Shown: positions 44,849 to 54,224 of the stretch, in pieces
Layout of the letters: each line of letters starts with the position of its first letter
How positions within the stretch are numbered: position 1 is the stretch's first letter
Assembly: GCF_012524205.1 (NCBI RefSeq)
Contig: NZ_JABACI010000005.1
Span: 310,001-374,000, forward strand
DNA: 64,000 bases
Source of the DNA: Microbacterium salsuginis
Lineage (GTDB): Bacteria; Actinomycetota; Actinomycetes; Actinomycetales; Microbacteriaceae
Reading direction: 5' to 3'
Program-made: the position numbers and the translations under genes
Notes under the pieces: generated by a model
The model's input: the letters and a program-made list of their open reading frames with translations, nothing else
Told to the model about the DNA's origin: nothing
Database searches by the model: none

Positions 44849-45757
44849 TCAGGCGCGTCGCTGGCACTTCGGGCAGAAGTGGCTCGAGCGGTTGGTGAAC
44901 GAGACGCGGACGATCGGACGGCCGCATCGGGGGCAGGGCTCCCCGGTGCGGCCGTACGCGTTGAGCGAGTGCGCGAAGTAGCCGGCCTGCCCGTTGACAT
45001 TGACGTACTGAGCGTCGAAGCTCGTGCCGCCCTCGGCCAGCGCCTTCTCGAGCACGTGGCGCACCTCGACGAGCAGCCGGTTGACGGCACGCGTTGTGAG
45101 TGCGCGCGCCGGTGTCTCGGGATGGATGCGCGCAGCCCACAGGGACTCGTCGGCATAGATGTTGCCGACGCCGCTGATCACCGTCTGGTCGAGCAGCACG
45201 CGCTTGATCGCCGAGTCCTTCCGCGCGAGCGCGCGGCGGAAGGCGGCATCCGAGAATGCCGGATCGAGGGGATCGCGCGCGATGTGCGTCACCTGGGAGG
45301 GGACGGATGCCGCGGCCAGGCCGTAGCCGCCCGCTGCACCGTCGGGCGTCGGCACCAGGTCGTCGATCGCGAGCGAGCCGAAGGTCCGCTGGTCGGCGAA
45401 GACGACGGCGAGCTCGCCGTGGACCGGGTGCGCGATGTCGAGACGCACGCGTTCGTGGCGCTCGGTCGCGGCTCCCGGCGTACGCAGCAGCAATTGCCCG
45501 CTCATTCCGAGGTGCGCGACCACGGCCTCGCGAGACTCGTCCGCGGCGAGCGACGCGAGCGGCAGCCACAGGAACTTGCCGCGCCGCGCCGCGCCTTCGA
45601 TGACTCGGCCGGTCAGCGTGGCCTCGAACCCCGCCGCGTCGCCGGTGTGGCGCGTCAGGGCGCGTTCGTCGAGCACGGTGGCGCCGAGGACGGTGGCGCC
45701 GGTGACCGCGGGGGCGAGACCGGCGCGGACGACCTCGACCTCGGGCAGCTCAGGCAC
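44849..45757 (-). CDS. mutM: Formamidopyrimidine-DNA glycosylase
   Basis: Removes 8-oxoguanine and related lesions and nicks the strand. The 302-residue protein begins (M)PELPEVEVVRAGL, with the N-terminal Pro nucleophile and Glu. It has the H2TH motif VISGVGNIYADESLW and a C-terminal zinc finger CPRC…CPKC. The GTG start overlaps the rnc stop by 8 bp. The rnc-mutM order is common in actinobacteria. Confidence 0.96.
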   Translation of the reverse strand: MPELPEVEVVRAGLAPAVTGATVLGATVLDERALTRHTGDAAGFEATLTGRVIEGAARRGKFLWLPLASLAADESREAVVAHLGMSGQLLLRTPGAATERHERVRLDIAHPVHGELAVVFADQRTFGSLAIDDLVPTPDGAAGGYGLAAASVPSQVTHIARDPLDPAFSDAAFRRALARKDSAIKRVLLDQTVISGVGNIYADESLWAARIHPETPARALTTRAVNRLLVEVRHVLEKALAEGGTSFDAQYVNVNGQAGYFAHSLNAYGRTGEPCPRCGRPIVRVSFTNRSSHFCPKCQRRA

Positions 45758-46451
45758 GACCGCTGAGCTCGCGCCAAGCGCTCAGCGCGGCGGCCATCTC
45801 GGCCTGCTTCTTGCTCGAGCCCGTGCCGTCGGCCGTGACGTCGCCGACCAGCACCGTCGCGGTGAAATGACGGTCGTGATCGGGACCCGTGGAGCTCACC
45901 GAGTACACCGGCGGCAGCAGGCCGCCGCGTGCGGCGAGCTCTTGGAGGCTCGTCTTCGGGTCCATCGCCGCGCCGTAGCGCTCGGGGTCGTCCAGGAGCG
46001 GCTCGACCAGTCGCAGCACGAGGGCGGTGGCGGCTTCCGGTCCTGCAGAAAGGTACGCCGCGCCGAGTATGGCCTCCATCGTGTCGGCCAGGATCGAGTC
46101 CTTGTCGCGCCCGCCCGTGAGGTCCTCGCCGCGGCCGAGCAGGATGTGATGGCCCAGGCCGATGCCGCGGGCGATGTGCGCGAGGGCGACCGTGGACACC
46201 ACGGCGGCCCGGCGCTTCGCGAGCGAGCCTTCGTCGAGGTGGGGGTGCGCCGTGAACAGCCGCACCGTCACCGACAGACCGAGCACCGAGTCGCCGAGGA
46301 ACTCGAGCCGCTCGTTGTGCGGCACCTGACCGTTCTCGTACGCCCACGACCTGTGCGTGAGCGCCAGCGACAGAAGCTCGGGGTCGATATCGACTCCGAG
46401 CTTCTGCGTGAGTTCTGCGAGCGCGGTGCGCTCGGCAGCGACGTCGGTCAC
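45750..46451 (-). CDS. rnc: Ribonuclease III
   Basis: Cleaves double-stranded RNA, including rRNA precursors. The 233-residue protein has the signature HNERLEFLGDSVLGL, a second acidic cluster DTMEAILGAAYLSAG, and a C-terminal dsRNA-binding domain (about 160-230: DPKTSLQELAARGG … GTGSSKKQAEMAAALSAW). It starts at GTG (46449-46451), 19 nt after rpmF. Part of yceD-rpmF-rnc-mutM. Confidence 0.97.
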   Translation of the reverse strand: MTDVAAERTALAELTQKLGVDIDPELLSLALTHRSWAYENGQVPHNERLEFLGDSVLGLSVTVRLFTAHPHLDEGSLAKRRAAVVSTVALAHIARGIGLGHHILLGRGEDLTGGRDKDSILADTMEAILGAAYLSAGPEAATALVLRLVEPLLDDPERYGAAMDPKTSLQELAARGGLLPPVYSVSSTGPDHDRHFTATVLVGDVTADGTGSSKKQAEMAAALSAWRELSGRA

Positions 46452-46470
46452 GTCAGGCCGTGCGCGACGA

Positions 46471-46680
46471 TCAGACGTCGGCGACCTTGCGGCCCTTGTA
46501 CTCGAGGAACAGCTCCGTGCCCTGCGAGTCGGTGACGACCTTCGCCTGGTGCGGACGGCTGTAGACGACCTTGCCGTTCTCGACCGTCTTGACGAGCGTG
46601 GGGGCCTCGGCCTTCCACTGCGCGCGACGCGAGCGCGTGTTGGAACGGGAGACCTTCCGCTTCGGGGGGTTGCCTGCCAT
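46471..46680 (-). CDS. rpmF: 50S ribosomal protein L32
   Basis: The 69-residue protein starts [24 protein letters not shown]. It lacks the CxxC zinc pairs found in some L32 proteins, so it is the zinc-independent form. The start at 46678-46680 has AGAAGAGAG upstream. It follows the DUF177 gene by 32 nt, the usual yceD-rpmF pairing. Confidence 0.97.
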   Translation of the reverse strand: MAGNPPKRKVSRSNTRSRRAQWKAEAPTLVKTVENGKVVYSRPHQAKVVTDSQGTELFLEYKGRKVADV

Positions 46681-46712
46681 AGCTTGCTCTCTTCTGTGTT
46701 CTCGGCGCCGGG

Positions 46713-47264
46713 TCAGCCGCGGGAGCGCGGTGAATCGTCGTCGTGGTCCGTGGTGAAGCCCTGGAGCGCAGCCCATCGAGGATCGAGGGGCTCACGCTGC
46801 TCTGACCCGGTGCTCTCGGTCAGTCGCTTGCCCGTAGCCGGATCGAGGCCGGGGCAATCCGGCTGACACACCGGCTGAAACGGAAGCGCCAGGACGACCG
46901 CTTCCCTGACCAGAGTTTCAAGATCCACGTGGTCGTCTTGAACCTCGAAGTCAGTTTCTTCCTCCCCAGGATACGCGAAAAGCTCCTGAAACTCGACTTG
47001 GAGCCCCTCGGCGATGTCGGTGAGGCATCGGCTGCAGATGCCGGTGTACTCGGTGTCGATGTCGCCGGTGACGAGGATCCCCTCGTGGACCGACTCCAGT
47101 CGGACCTCCACGACGACGGGCTCGCCCTGTTCGACGGCGACGAGTCCTTCGCCCCACTTCTCGGGCGATGGGACCTCGAGCGTGAACTCGCGCATCTCGC
47201 CGGAGCGGTGCACGATGTCTCTGACCGGGATCACGAAGGGTCCCGTCACATGCTTTCTGGCCAC
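46713..47264 (-). CDS. yceD: YceD/DUF177 family protein
   Basis: DUF177 proteins accompany rpmF almost universally and are linked to 23S rRNA metabolism. The 183-residue acidic protein has the family pattern [30 protein letters not shown] and a C-terminal Cys pair [10 protein letters not shown] place the start at the GTG at 47264 because a TACGAT box (47273-47278) lies 8 nt before it; a GTG two codons upstream is possible. Operon with rpmF-rnc-mutM. Confidence 0.92.
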   Translation of the reverse strand: MARKHVTGPFVIPVRDIVHRSGEMREFTLEVPSPEKWGEGLVAVEQGEPVVVEVRLESVHEGILVTGDIDTEYTGICSRCLTDIAEGLQVEFQELFAYPGEEETDFEVQDDHVDLETLVREAVVLALPFQPVCQPDCPGLDPATGKRLTESTGSEQREPLDPRWAALQGFTTDHDDDSPRSRG

Positions 47265-47322
47265 GATCACCCATCGTACCGGCGTCGTCGCGGGCAGGGC
47301 GCGCCCGAGGGTGCCTGAGCGT

Positions 47323-47820
47323 TCAGATGCCGCGTGCGCCGGTGTCGAGGAACCGTGCCACGGCGGGCGGGACGAACGGCGTGACATCGCCGCCGAGTCC
47401 GGCCACCTGCCGCACCAGCGAGCTGGACACGAGTGCGTGAGCCGGGTCCGGCAGCAGGAACACCGTCTCGACGTGCGCGAGATGGCGGTTGACGATGGCC
47501 ATCGGGGTCTCGTAAGCCACGTCGACCTGTGAGCGGATGCCTTTCACGAGCACGCTCGCACCGACATCCGTCGCGTAGTCGACGAGGAGGCCCATGCTCC
47601 ACGAGGCGACGACGACGTCGCCCTCGATGTCGGTCTCGGCGATGGACTGCTCCAGCAGCGTCTGGCGCTGCGCGATGGGCAGCATGGCCTCCTTGCCCGG
47701 GTTGTGCACGACGAGCACGTGGAGCTGGTCGTACAGTATCGCCGCCCGTCGGATGACATCGAGATGACCGAGGGTCGGCGGGTCGAACGACCCCGGGACG
47801 ACGGCGATCCGGCTGCTCAT
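47323..47820 (-). CDS. coaD: Phosphopantetheine adenylyltransferase
   Basis: Fourth step of coenzyme A synthesis. The 165-residue nucleotidyltransferase shows [20 protein letters not shown] (HxGH-type motif), [22 protein letters not shown] and [32 protein letters not shown] (47827-47832) lies exactly 6 nt before the ATG, so the message is leaderless. Confidence 0.97.
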   Translation of the reverse strand: MSSRIAVVPGSFDPPTLGHLDVIRRAAILYDQLHVLVVHNPGKEAMLPIAQRQTLLEQSIAETDIEGDVVVASWSMGLLVDYATDVGASVLVKGIRSQVDVAYETPMAIVNRHLAHVETVFLLPDPAHALVSSSLVRQVAGLGGDVTPFVPPAVARFLDTGARGI

Positions 47821-47862
47821 GGGCCCAGCCTAACGGGACGCGGGGACCGCTCCGGTCGCACG

Positions 47863-50025
47863 TCAGTTCTTGGCCAGCGCGGCGCGCTCCGCCATTCCGA
47901 CGCTGCGCTCAAGCGCGGCAGCCAATCCGGTGTGCCGCTGCAGCGCGGGATCCTCGGCCAGCACGTGCTCCGCCGCGACTCGTGCCTCGGTGATGATGTC
48001 GGCGTCCTTCACGACCCGCAGGAGCCGCAGCGACGACCGCGCCCCGGATTGGGCGTCGCCCAGCACGTCCCCCTCGCCGCGCAGTTCCAGGTCGACCTCG
48101 GCCAGGGCGAACCCGTCCAGAGTCGCCGCCACGGCCTCCACCCGCTGCCGAGCGGGACTGGCCGGCGGGGCCTCGGTGACCAGCAGGCACAGCCCCGGCA
48201 CGCCCCCGCGGCCGACGCGTCCCCGCAGCTGATGCAGCTGCGACACCCCGAACCGATCCGCCTCGAGGATCGCCATCGTGGAGGCGTTGGGCACATCCAC
48301 ACCCACCTCGACCACCGTCGTGGCCACGAGCACGTCGATGTCGCCGCGCGCGAACGCCTGCATGACGGCATCCTTCTCATCCGACGGCATCTTGCCGTGG
48401 AGCGTCCCCACGCGCAGCGACGCGAACGCGTCGAGCCGCGACAGCAGATCCGCCACCTGCACGACGCCCCACCGCGTGCGGGTCGCCTCACCGGCGCCGT
48501 CGGGGACGGGCTCGTCGGCGGTGTCGTCATTGGTGAGCGCCTCGGCATCGATCGCCGCACACACGACGAAGGCCTGACGCCCCTGTGCCACCTCTTCGGC
48601 GATGCGATCCCACACGCGGGCGAACCACCCGGGCCGCTCGGCCAGCGGTGCGACGAACGTCTCGATCCCGGCACGGCCGGCCGGCATGGTGCGGATCGTC
48701 GAGACATCCAGATCGCCGAACACCGTCATCGCGACCGTGCGTGGGATCGGCGTCGCGGTCAGCACCAGGACGTGCGGCGAGGATCCCTTCGCGCGCAGCG
48801 CCTCGCGCTGATCCACGCCGAACCGATGCTGCTCGTCGACGACCACCAGCCCGAGATCTGCGAACGTCGTGCTCTCACTGAGCAGCGCGTGGGTGCCCAC
48901 CACGATCCGCGCCTGGCCCGACGCGGCGCGCAGCGAGGCCTTGCGGCGCTCCGCCGCCGTCAGCTGCCCGGTCAGCAGTGTCGGCATGAGCTCGGGGGCC
49001 AGCTGGGGCCCCAGCATCCGTGCGATCGACCGCACGTGCTGCGCGGCGAGCACCTCGGTCGGCGCGATGAGCGCTGACTGCCCGCCGTCCTGCGCCACCT
49101 GCAGCATCGCGCGGAGGGCCACGAGGGTCTTGCCCGAGCCGACCTCGCCCTGCACGAGCCGGTTCATGGGCCAGTCGCCCTGCAGATCGCGCTCGATCTC
49201 GGCGCCGACGTCGACCTGATCGGGAGTGCGTGCGAACGGCAGCGCGGCGTCGAAACGCTCGAGGAGCGAGCCGGGCGCACGCCGGGTCGCCGAGAGGGCG
49301 CGCACGAAGGCGCGCTGCTGCAGCAGAGCGACCTGCAGCACGAAGGCCTCCTGCATCCGCAGCGTGTCACGAGCGGGCTCGATCTGGTCGAGCGAATCCG
49401 GCCGATGGATCCGCTCGATCGCGGTCCGCGCCTCGAGCAGGCCGTGCCGGGCGCGAAGCTCATCGGGCAGCGGATCGGGCACCGGGCCCAGCCCGTCGAG
49501 CACGATCGCGACGATCTTCTGCAGCTGCCAGCTCGAGACGGTGCTCGTGGCGGGGTAGATCGGAATCGGCAGGTTCGCCGTCGCCTCGGCGGTCAGGCGG
49601 GCCGTCTCCTCATCGTCGAACAGCTGGTAGTCGGGGTGCGCGAGCTGCTTCGAACCCCGGTACTCCCCCACCTTGCCCGCGAAGATCCCGCGCCGGCCGG
49701 GCTGGAGATCCTTCACGCGCCAAGCCTGATTGAAGAAGGTCAGCGAGAGATCCCCATGACCGTCGCTGATGACGACTTCGAGCAGCGACCCGTTCCGGTT
49801 CTTCATGCGGCGCTCGTTGACCCTGCGGACCTCGGCCACGATCGTCACCGGCTCGCCCACGGGCAGCGACGAGATCGGGGTGAGCTCGCCCCGCCGTGCA
49901 TAGCGGCGGGGATAGTGCATGAGCAGGTCGCCCACTGCCTTCATGCCGAAGGCGCGTTCCAGCGCCGACGCCGTCTTGCCGCCGACCGCCCCGTCCAGGC
50001 GCGAGTCGAGCGTGAAGGACGTCAT
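47863..50025 (-). CDS. recG: ATP-dependent DNA helicase RecG
   Basis: RecG remodels stalled forks and Holliday junctions. The 720-residue protein has the N-terminal wedge OB domain (about 60-150), Walker A LVQGEVGSGKTLVALRA, the box VVVDEQHRFGVDQRE, LTATPIPRTVAMTVFGDLD, and C-terminal motifs VVEVGVDVPNAS and QLHQLRGRVGRGG. Codons for residues about 455-475 encode an Asp/Ala-rich insert. TAGACT (50032-50037) lies exactly 6 nt before the ATG. Confidence 0.97.
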   Translation of the reverse strand: MTSFTLDSRLDGAVGGKTASALERAFGMKAVGDLLMHYPRRYARRGELTPISSLPVGEPVTIVAEVRRVNERRMKNRNGSLLEVVISDGHGDLSLTFFNQAWRVKDLQPGRRGIFAGKVGEYRGSKQLAHPDYQLFDDEETARLTAEATANLPIPIYPATSTVSSWQLQKIVAIVLDGLGPVPDPLPDELRARHGLLEARTAIERIHRPDSLDQIEPARDTLRMQEAFVLQVALLQQRAFVRALSATRRAPGSLLERFDAALPFARTPDQVDVGAEIERDLQGDWPMNRLVQGEVGSGKTLVALRAMLQVAQDGGQSALIAPTEVLAAQHVRSIARMLGPQLAPELMPTLLTGQLTAAERRKASLRAASGQARIVVGTHALLSESTTFADLGLVVVDEQHRFGVDQREALRAKGSSPHVLVLTATPIPRTVAMTVFGDLDVSTIRTMPAGRAGIETFVAPLAERPGWFARVWDRIAEEVAQGRQAFVVCAAIDAEALTNDDTADEPVPDGAGEATRTRWGVVQVADLLSRLDAFASLRVGTLHGKMPSDEKDAVMQAFARGDIDVLVATTVVEVGVDVPNASTMAILEADRFGVSQLHQLRGRVGRGGVPGLCLLVTEAPPASPARQRVEAVAATLDGFALAEVDLELRGEGDVLGDAQSGARSSLRLLRVVKDADIITEARVAAEHVLAEDPALQRHTGLAAALERSVGMAERAALAKN

Positions 50026-50061
50026 GCGACGAGTCTAGATTCCGGGGCGGACCCCCGTCGC

Positions 50062-50652
50062 TCAGCCGAAGATGCCCTGGACGATGTCGGAGAGGAACGC
50101 CCGTCCGTTGCGATTGGCCGTGGACATGTAGATCCAGACGTCGTCCCGTGCCACGATCATCTCCTCCGTATCGGCGCCCTCACCCGGCAGGTCGCAGAAC
50201 TGCGCGCCGAAGTCCTCGGCCGGCTGGCACGTGTACCCCTCCGCGGGCAGCGTGGTGAGAGCTTGGGTCACCGCGTCCGCCGAGGCGGTGCTGATCAGAA
50301 GCAGCAGACCCGTCGCGTCACCGACGATCCAGTCGCACCCGAGCGCGAGCGTCGCGCCTTCCGGCGCGGGACGCACGAATCCCTCCCCGTTGCTCTGCAG
50401 CGTCATGTCGCCGACCGTCTCTTCGCGCGTCTCCGCGGCCCCGAGCGCCAGGCAGTCGGTAGGCAGATTCGCCGGAGCGGGCTGGTCACCCGTCGGCGTC
50501 GGCTCAGCGACGGATTGCTCGGGCTTCGGCGTCGACACGCTTGCCGATGGCTCGCCGCCCGGCGGCGTCTCGCTCGCACAACCCGACAGCGCGGCGACGG
50601 CGACGACAGCGCCGACTGCGAAGGACACGAACCTGGTACCGCTCTTGATCAT
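50062..50652 (-). CDS. Secreted lipoprotein, unknown function
   Basis: The 196-residue protein has a lipoprotein signal with lipobox LSGC (Cys about 25). A Pro/Ser/Thr-rich spacer (about 27-62) and a small domain with four cysteines (DCLAL, GCDWIVG, YTCQPAE, FCDLPG) that may form two disulfides follow. I recognise no named family. It lies upstream of and in line with recG and is divergent from rsmD. Confidence 0.82.
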   Translation of the reverse strand: MIKSGTRFVSFAVGAVVAVAALSGCASETPPGGEPSASVSTPKPEQSVAEPTPTGDQPAPANLPTDCLALGAAETREETVGDMTLQSNGEGFVRPAPEGATLALGCDWIVGDATGLLLLISTASADAVTQALTTLPAEGYTCQPAEDFGAQFCDLPGEGADTEEMIVARDDVWIYMSTANRNGRAFLSDIVQGIFG

Positions 50653-50760
50653 CTCGACCCCCGACGACTGGTGATTCCCCCGCCGCTGATCATAGGGTGC
50701 GGGCCGGGCCGCACCCGCGTGCACCCGCGGACCCGCGCGTTCCGCCGATATCGTGAGAGG

Positions 50761-51324
50761 GTGACCCGCATCATCGCCGGACGAGCCGGATCGATCGTCC
50801 TCGACGTTCCCGATGCGGGCACGCGGCCCACGAGCGACCGGGTGCGCGAGTCCCTGTTCGGCGCCCTCGAATCGGCGGATCTCGTGCGGGGCGCGACGGT
50901 GCTCGATCTGTATGCCGGTTCCGGTGCACTCGCCCTCGAGGCGATCAGTCGCGGCGCTGTCGCCGCCGATCTGGTGGAACGCTCGCCGCGCGCGGCGACG
51001 GTGGCCGAGCGCAACGCGGCCCGCGTGGGCAAGGCTGTCGGGCGGAATGCCGTCATCCGGGTCCATCGTGCGTCTGCCGACGCGTTCCTCCGCACGACGA
51101 GCAATCGCTACGACATCGTGTTCCTCGACCCTCCGTACGACGTGGCCGAAGCCGAGCTCGCGGCGACGCTCGGTCTGCTCGTTCCCGTCCTGGCCGAGGA
51201 CGCCCGCGTCGTCGTGGAACGCGCCTCGCGGTCACCGCGGCCGCAGCTGCCGCCCGGCCTGGTCGCGACTCGCGAGAAGCGCTACGGCGATACCACGCTG
51301 TGGTGGTCGGCGACGCTCGACTGA
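50761..51324 (+). CDS. rsmD: 16S rRNA (guanine-N2)-methyltransferase RsmD
   Basis: Methylates G966 of 16S rRNA. The 187-residue protein begins (M)TRIIAGRAGSIVLDVPDAGTRPTSDRVRESLFGAL, with the SAM motif VLDLYAGSGALALEAISRGA and catalytic DPPYD. It starts at GTG (50761), with TATCGT (50749-50754) exactly 6 nt upstream (leaderless). Its last 43 bp overlap the end of the convergent serine hydrolase gene. Confidence 0.95.
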   Translation: MTRIIAGRAGSIVLDVPDAGTRPTSDRVRESLFGALESADLVRGATVLDLYAGSGALALEAISRGAVAADLVERSPRAATVAERNAARVGKAVGRNAVIRVHRASADAFLRTTSNRYDIVFLDPPYDVAEAELAATLGLLVPVLAEDARVVVERASRSPRPQLPPGLVATREKRYGDTTLWWSATLD

Positions 51325-52655
51325 ACGCCCACGGGATCCCCCGCCCACACATCGGGGCCGGTGAAGCCATGGTCGCGCGTGATCGTCAGGCGACCCGTCG
51401 AGGACAGCTCCAGACGGAAGGTGACGGCATCCTGCAGCGTGCGCAGGTGCGCGACGTAGGCGTCCGCCACCCAGCCGCCGGCGATCACGAAGCGGTCTCC
51501 ATACCAGAAGCCCCGTCGGCCGGGCCTGTCCCCCAGGCGCGCCGCCGTCCATCTGTCGGGCACGACCGTCAGCTCGGCGCCGTCGAGGGTGAGGGTGTCG
51601 CCCGCGATGCGCAGGTGCGCGATCGGCCCCTCGTAACGGAACTCGGCCGCGTCCTCACGCAGCTCTCCTCCGGGCGGAGCGATCGTCAGATGCGTCGGCA
51701 CCGCCGTGGGTGCCTCCTGGGTGTCCCACGCCGGCATCAGCTCGCGCCAGATCGCCTCCAGCGGCACCTGCATGTCCGCCAGACCACCGGACATCGCGAT
51801 GACGGCGTCGTGCTCGGGCATGACGACGACGTACTGGCCGAACGCGCCGTCCGCACGGTACGCATCGTGCCGGCACCGCCAGAACTGGAATCCGTAACCG
51901 CGGTTCCAGTCCCCTTCGCCGGTGCCGTTCGAGATCTGCGCGCTCGTCGCAAGGTCGATCCACTCCGCGGGCACCAGGGTGCGACCCTGCCACCGTCCGC
52001 GCTGCAGCAGCAGCTGACCGAAAGCCGCGAGCTCCTCGGCACGCAGCATCAGCCCGAACCCGCCCGCGTCCACTCCGGTCGGGCTCTGCTCCCACCACGA
52101 CTCGTCGAAGCCGAGCGGCTCGAACAGGCGCGGCCGGAGGTAGTCGTTCAGCCGCAGGCCCGTCCGGCGCTGCACGATCTCGGACAGCGCGTAGGTCGCG
52201 GGCGTGTTGTACAGCCAGTGGGTGCCGGGGTCGTACGCCAAGTCGGACGCGAGCAGTGTCGCTGACCAGTCCTCGCCCCAGTCGCGAGGCTCTTCGGCAT
52301 GGCCGGTCGACATCGTGAGGAGGTGCCGCACCCGCAGGGACGCGAGCCGGTCGCTGATCACGGCGGGCGCGGCATCGGGCAGGAGGTCGATCACGCGGTC
52401 GTCGAGGCCGAATCGACCCTCGTCCACCGCGAGCCCCACGGCCATTGCGGTGAAGCTCTTGCTGACCGAATACAGCGCGTGCGGAAGCTCGCGGTCGTAC
52501 GGCGCCCACGTGGCCTCGGCGACCACATGGCCGTGACGCACGACCGTCAGCGTATGGACGTGGTCGATCTCATCGAGCGCGTGCACCAGCCGGGCGAGTG
52601 CGGCGGAGGGCACACCCTGATCCTCGGGGCGCGAACGCGGCAGCAGCGTCGTCAT
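51282..52655 (-). CDS. Serine hydrolase, class C beta-lactamase-like (penicillin-binding protein fold)
   Basis: The 457-residue protein has the SxxK motif SVSK (LYSVSKSFTAMAVGLAV), the Tyr motif YNTPATY and a late GAFGQYV in place of KTG. This is the pattern of esterase/beta-lactamase (Pfam Beta-lactamase) enzymes. It has no signal peptide, so a cytoplasmic esterase or amidase is more likely than antibiotic resistance. A C-terminal beta domain of about 130 residues follows. TAGCCT (52662-52667) lies 6 nt before the ATG. Confidence 0.88.
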   Translation of the reverse strand: MTTLLPRSRPEDQGVPSAALARLVHALDEIDHVHTLTVVRHGHVVAEATWAPYDRELPHALYSVSKSFTAMAVGLAVDEGRFGLDDRVIDLLPDAAPAVISDRLASLRVRHLLTMSTGHAEEPRDWGEDWSATLLASDLAYDPGTHWLYNTPATYALSEIVQRRTGLRLNDYLRPRLFEPLGFDESWWEQSPTGVDAGGFGLMLRAEELAAFGQLLLQRGRWQGRTLVPAEWIDLATSAQISNGTGEGDWNRGYGFQFWRCRHDAYRADGAFGQYVVVMPEHDAVIAMSGGLADMQVPLEAIWRELMPAWDTQEAPTAVPTHLTIAPPGGELREDAAEFRYEGPIAHLRIAGDTLTLDGAELTVVPDRWTAARLGDRPGRRGFWYGDRFVIAGGWVADAYVAHLRTLQDAVTFRLELSSTGRLTITRDHGFTGPDVWAGDPVGVQSSVADHHSVVSP

Positions 52656-52693
52656 CAGGTCAGGCTAACGTGCCCCGACGTCGGACGACGTTC

Positions 52694-53689
52694 TCACCCG
52701 CTGCGGCTGTCCCAGTCCCGGTACGGGTCCCATCCTCCGGGCCCGCTGGGCGGCCGGCCGTCGACCAGCACCGCCGTCTCGCCGCGTGCCGCGATGCTCC
52801 CGATCCGGTGGAAGCCGTGAGGCAGCGCCACGTCGCCGGGAAACGTCGCGAGGAGCGCGTGATCCTCGCCGCCCGTGAGCGCGCTCGCCGGATCGGGACC
52901 GAGCGTGGCGGTCTCGATCGAGACGGTGACCCCGGATGCCTCGGCGAGGCGTGTCGCATCGAGCACGAGCCCGTCCGACACGTCCATCATGGCGGTCGCA
53001 CCCGCGGCCGCAGCGGCGGGGCCCAGTGCCACCGGCGGAGTCGGCCGCAACTGGGCCGCGAGGTCGCCGCGCTCGCCGGGCGTGAGCGTGCGCTCGTCGA
53101 GCGGAACCGGACGGCCGGCGCCGTCGGTGAAGCGTTCGAACAGGACGCGCAGGCCGCGCGCCGCGCGTCCGAGCTCGCCCGCGAGTGCGACTGCGTCCCC
53201 CGGCCGCGCGCCAGAGCGCAGCACCGGATCGCGCCCCGCGAGCGCGCCCAGGGCCGTGACCGCCACCGTGAGGGTGTCCGACACGGTCAGGTCCCCGCCC
53301 TCGATCGCGCATCCAGGGGCCAGCTCACGGCACGCCGCACGAAGCCCGTCGGCCAGACCGGTGACGAACGACACGCGCGTCGACTCCGGCATGGCGAGGG
53401 CGACGAGCAGTGCCGTCGGCGTCGCGCCCATGGCGGCGACGTCGGCGAGGTTCACGGCCGCCGCCTTGAAGCCCAGATCGAACGCGCTCGACCATGCCAG
53501 GCGGAAGTCGGGACCGTGCACCAGCGTGTCGACGGTGGCGACCACCCGGCCGTCGGCCGCCGCGATCACCGCGGCATCGTCGCCCGGGCCGACGAGCGCG
53601 GCCGAGGGACCCACCCGCTCCAGGATGCGACGCAGGATCTCGCCCTCGCTGAGGTCGCCCACCGTCGGGTCCGCATGCTCGTCGATCAC
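52694..53689 (-). CDS. thiL: Thiamine-monophosphate kinase
   Basis: Makes thiamine diphosphate from thiamine monophosphate. The 331-residue PurM-like protein shows GEILRRILERVG, VGPGDDAAVIAA, ATVDTLVHGPDF, DLGFKAAAVNLADVAAMGA and MMDVSDGLVLDATRL. It starts at GTG with TAGCGT (53696-53701) exactly 6 nt upstream. It is divergent from the DUF3515 lipoprotein across 40 bp. Confidence 0.95.
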   Translation of the reverse strand: MIDEHADPTVGDLSEGEILRRILERVGPSAALVGPGDDAAVIAAADGRVVATVDTLVHGPDFRLAWSSAFDLGFKAAAVNLADVAAMGATPTALLVALAMPESTRVSFVTGLADGLRAACRELAPGCAIEGGDLTVSDTLTVAVTALGALAGRDPVLRSGARPGDAVALAGELGRAARGLRVLFERFTDGAGRPVPLDERTLTPGERGDLAAQLRPTPPVALGPAAAAAGATAMMDVSDGLVLDATRLAEASGVTVSIETATLGPDPASALTGGEDHALLATFPGDVALPHGFHRIGSIAARGETAVLVDGRPPSGPGGWDPYRDWDSRSG

Positions 53690-53695
53690 GTCTCC

Positions 53696-53723
53696 ACGCT
53701 ACCCGGGCACGCCGGGTTAGCCT
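53696..53723. promoter_or_regulatory. Back-to-back leaderless promoters for thiL and DUF3515 gene
   Basis: TAGCGT on the minus strand (53696-53701) and TAGCCT on the plus strand (53718-53723) each end 6 nt before a GTG start codon. The whole divergent control region is 40 bp. Confidence 0.55.
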
Positions 53724-53729
53724 GGACGG

Positions 53730-54209
53730 GTGCGCCTGTCCTCCCTCGCCGCCGCGGCCTGCCTCGCGGTGGCCGCCGGCGTCCTCGCCGGCTGCTCGAC
53801 GACCGTCAATCTCGAGCCCGCCGAGAGCGCGAACGACCCGGCGTGCGCCGAAGTGAGCGTGCGCCTTCCGGGCACGGTCGCCGAACAGCCGCGACGCTGG
53901 ACCGATGCGCAGGCGACCGGAGCATGGGGCGAGCCGTCCGCGGTGCTGCTGAGATGCGGCGTCACGCCGCCGGGGCCGACCGAGGCCAAGTGCATCACGA
54001 TCGGGGGTGTCGACTGGATCGTCGACGAGAGCCAGGCGCCGCGCTACCTCGTCACGACCTACGGGCGTGTGCCCGCGGTCGAGGTCTTCATCGACAACGA
54101 GGTCGTCTCGCCCAACGACGTCCTCGGCGATCTCGGCGGAGCCGTCGCTGCGGGCACTCTGTCCGAGAGCGAATGCACGCTCACCGAGACGCTCCTCCCC
54201 GAGAGCTGA
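53730..54209 (+). CDS. DUF3515 family lipoprotein
   Basis: The 159-residue protein has a lipoprotein signal with lipobox LAGC (Cys22). The DUF3515 body follows (ACAEVSVRLPGTV, WTDAQATGAWGEPSAVLLRCGVTPPGPT, VDWIVDESQAPRYLVTTYGRVPAVEVFID). In actinobacteria this family is regularly found next to thiL and ddl; its role is unknown. GTG start at 53730. Confidence 0.9.
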   Translation: MRLSSLAAAACLAVAAGVLAGCSTTVNLEPAESANDPACAEVSVRLPGTVAEQPRRWTDAQATGAWGEPSAVLLRCGVTPPGPTEAKCITIGGVDWIVDESQAPRYLVTTYGRVPAVEVFIDNEVVSPNDVLGDLGGAVAAGTLSESECTLTETLLPES

Positions 54210-54224
54210 GCCGGCGAAGACGGC

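Noticed and set aside
51282-52655. Serine hydrolase as an antibiotic-resistance beta-lactamase
   Set aside because: It has SxxK and YxN motifs but no signal peptide and no KTG-type motif; an intracellular esterase fits better.
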